The position numbers and the translations under genes are program-made. Below are positions 42,763-43,691 of a stretch of DNA of 43,691 bases, in pieces. The DNA is taken from the NCBI GenBank assembly GCA_016845145.1, contig JAERTE010000086.1:1-43691 (forward strand), read 5' to 3'. The notes beneath the pieces were generated by a model. The model did not search any database. It was given only the letters and a program-made list of their open reading frames with translations, and was not told the DNA's origin. Source of the stretch: Rhodospirillaceae bacterium (GTDB taxonomy: Bacteria; Pseudomonadota; Alphaproteobacteria; Rhodospirillales; Casp-alpha2). Numbering within the stretch: the stretch's first letter is position 1; every line of letters begins with the position of its first letter.

Positions 42763-43545
42763 ATGTCTGATTTGATCGTTGTCGGGCGCAAAGGCACCAT
42801 TGCGACTGTCATTCTCAACAACCCTGAGCGCCGCAACGCGCTCAGCCGTGAGGCCTGGGCTGTGCTTGCGGACCGCATGGCGGAGATTTCCGCCGACCCG
42901 ACACTGCGCTGTGTGGTGGTTCGGGGTGCGGGCGATAAAGCGTTCGCCGCAGGGGCTGATATTGCCGAGTTCAAGGCGGAACGTTCCAACTCAGGGCAAG
43001 CCGCAGCCTATGGCGCGGATACGGCCCGCGCTTTGGATGCGCTGATCAATTGTCCGCATCCGACCATCGCCATGATCCAAGGCGCATGTACGGGCGGCGG
43101 TTTGGAAATTGCGTGCTGTTGCGATATCAGAATTTGCAACGAGTCGGCGCGCTTCGGCGTGCCGATCAACCGCATCGGCCACCCTTTTGCGTACCCGGAG
43201 TTGGCGCCAGTGCTGCAGGTGGCCGGTCGAGCAGCGGTACTGGAACTGTTACTCGAAGGGCGTATCGTCGATGCCGAATGGGCGCGCCTGCGGGGGCTCG
43301 TCACGCGTGTCGTTGCCGACTATGAGATCGACGAGGAAGTCGCCAACACTGCAGCCCACCTGGCGGAGGTGGCGCCGTTGTCTATCCGCGGCACCAAAAA
43401 ATTCGTCAACCGCTTGACCCTCAATCCCGAGCCCCTAAGTGATGAAGAGGTGGCGGAAAGTTACGCGGCTTGTGATTCCGATGATTATGCTGAGGGCGTC
43501 ACCGCTTTTTTGGCCAAGCGTAAACCGGTGTTCCGAGGGCAGTAA
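42763..43545 (+). CDS. Enoyl-CoA hydratase/isomerase family protein
   Basis: 260-residue crotonase-fold protein. The oxyanion-hole blocks are GDKAFAAGADIAEF and QGACTGGGLEIACCCDIR. The first catalytic Glu (GGGLEIA) is present. The second is not conserved: the segment reads GVPINRIGHPFAY instead of the usual PE-x-x-LG, so a simple hydratase mechanism is uncertain. The C-terminus ends FLAKRKPVFRG. It is only distantly similar to the paralogue at 30329-31147. Confidence 0.92.
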   Translation: MSDLIVVGRKGTIATVILNNPERRNALSREAWAVLADRMAEISADPTLRCVVVRGAGDKAFAAGADIAEFKAERSNSGQAAAYGADTARALDALINCPHPTIAMIQGACTGGGLEIACCCDIRICNESARFGVPINRIGHPFAYPELAPVLQVAGRAAVLELLLEGRIVDAEWARLRGLVTRVVADYEIDEEVANTAAHLAEVAPLSIRGTKKFVNRLTLNPEPLSDEEVAESYAACDSDDYAEGVTAFLAKRKPVFRGQ

Positions 43546-43567
43546 TGAAAAAGAAGGAGCGTTTATC

Positions 43568-43691
43568 ATGAGCCATACCGATACCCTGAGAAAATTGCTG
43601 ACCGAGCCCGGTATCATTCCGATGCCCGGCGTGTTCGACGCTGTTTCAGTCCGGTTAGCAGAGCAGGCCGGGTTCAAGGCCGCCTTTATGA
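43568..43691 (+). CDS. PEP mutase / isocitrate lyase family protein, cut by window end
   Basis: Only the first 41 residues are visible. They read LRKLLTEPGIIPMPGVFDAVSVRLAEQAGF, matching the N-terminal strand and first helix of the PEP mutase/isocitrate lyase superfamily and resembling the PrpB-like protein at 37464-38393. AAGGAG lies 8 bases before the ATG. Specific function needs the remainder of the gene. Confidence 0.8.
   Translation, partial: MSHTDTLRKLLTEPGIIPMPGVFDAVSVRLAEQAGFKAAFM

Overview
The window looks like a chromosomal stretch of a free-living, probably marine or soil, alphaproteobacterium of the Rhodospirillales/Kiloniellales type. This is an inference from moderate GC content, tightly packed ATGA-coupled operons, REP-like palindromes of the kind common in Alphaproteobacteria, and the gene content. 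There are no rRNA or tRNA genes, phage genes, transposases or CRISPR arrays. Almost everything is uptake and catabolism of peptide-like, aromatic or carboxylic compounds.

Layout. (1) 1-2.3 kb: a truncated FAD-dependent aromatic hydroxylase divergent from a MarR regulator, with a large dyad between them. (2) 2.8-12.4 kb, all minus strand: a complete peptide-type ABC importer (SBP, two permeases, two ATPases), then a C45-type Ntn hydrolase, then a sigma-54 activator with no sensor domain, then an AtuA-family protein and its DUF4387 partner. Sigma-54 -24/-12 promoters lie in front of both the SBP gene and the AtuA gene. Each has related GCGTG...CACGC-type dyads about 115-140 bp upstream. I read this as a self-contained sigma-54 regulon, and it is the most interesting item here. 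(3) 12.4-13.5 kb: about 1.1 kb without genes, rich in hairpins and REP-like repeats. (4) 13.5-16.8 kb: ABM-domain monooxygenase, RraA-like aldolase, FMN alpha-hydroxy-acid oxidase, HIBADH-type dehydrogenase and a carboxymuconolactone decarboxylase-like protein.

(5) 17.0-28.8 kb, all plus strand: a second full peptide-type ABC importer in a different gene order (ATPase, ATPase, SBP, permease, permease), with a strong hairpin between SBP and permease. It is followed by a CydDC-like fused ABC exporter, an M81 (MlrC-like) peptidase and an HpcH/citE-type lyase. (6) 28.8-35.0 kb, minus strand: FAD-linked oxidase (AGPS-like), an unrecognised secreted protein, class III CoA-transferase, enoyl-CoA hydratase/isomerase, an SDR lacking most of its catalytic tetrad, and a TPM-domain membrane protein. 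A LysR gene diverges from the FAD oxidase. (7) 35.9-41.7 kb, minus strand: ydbH-ynbE-ydbL (outer-envelope lipid transport) followed by PrpB-like and PrpD-like genes. (8) 41.8 kb to the end, plus strand: D-2-hydroxyacid dehydrogenase, a second enoyl-CoA hydratase, and the start of another PEP mutase/isocitrate lyase-family gene.

How they fit: two importers are each linked to an amide-bond hydrolase of a different family (C45 and M81). They are surrounded by CoA-ester, 2-hydroxyacid and C-C lyase enzymes that could feed the released carbon into central metabolism. Substrates cannot be read from the sequence.
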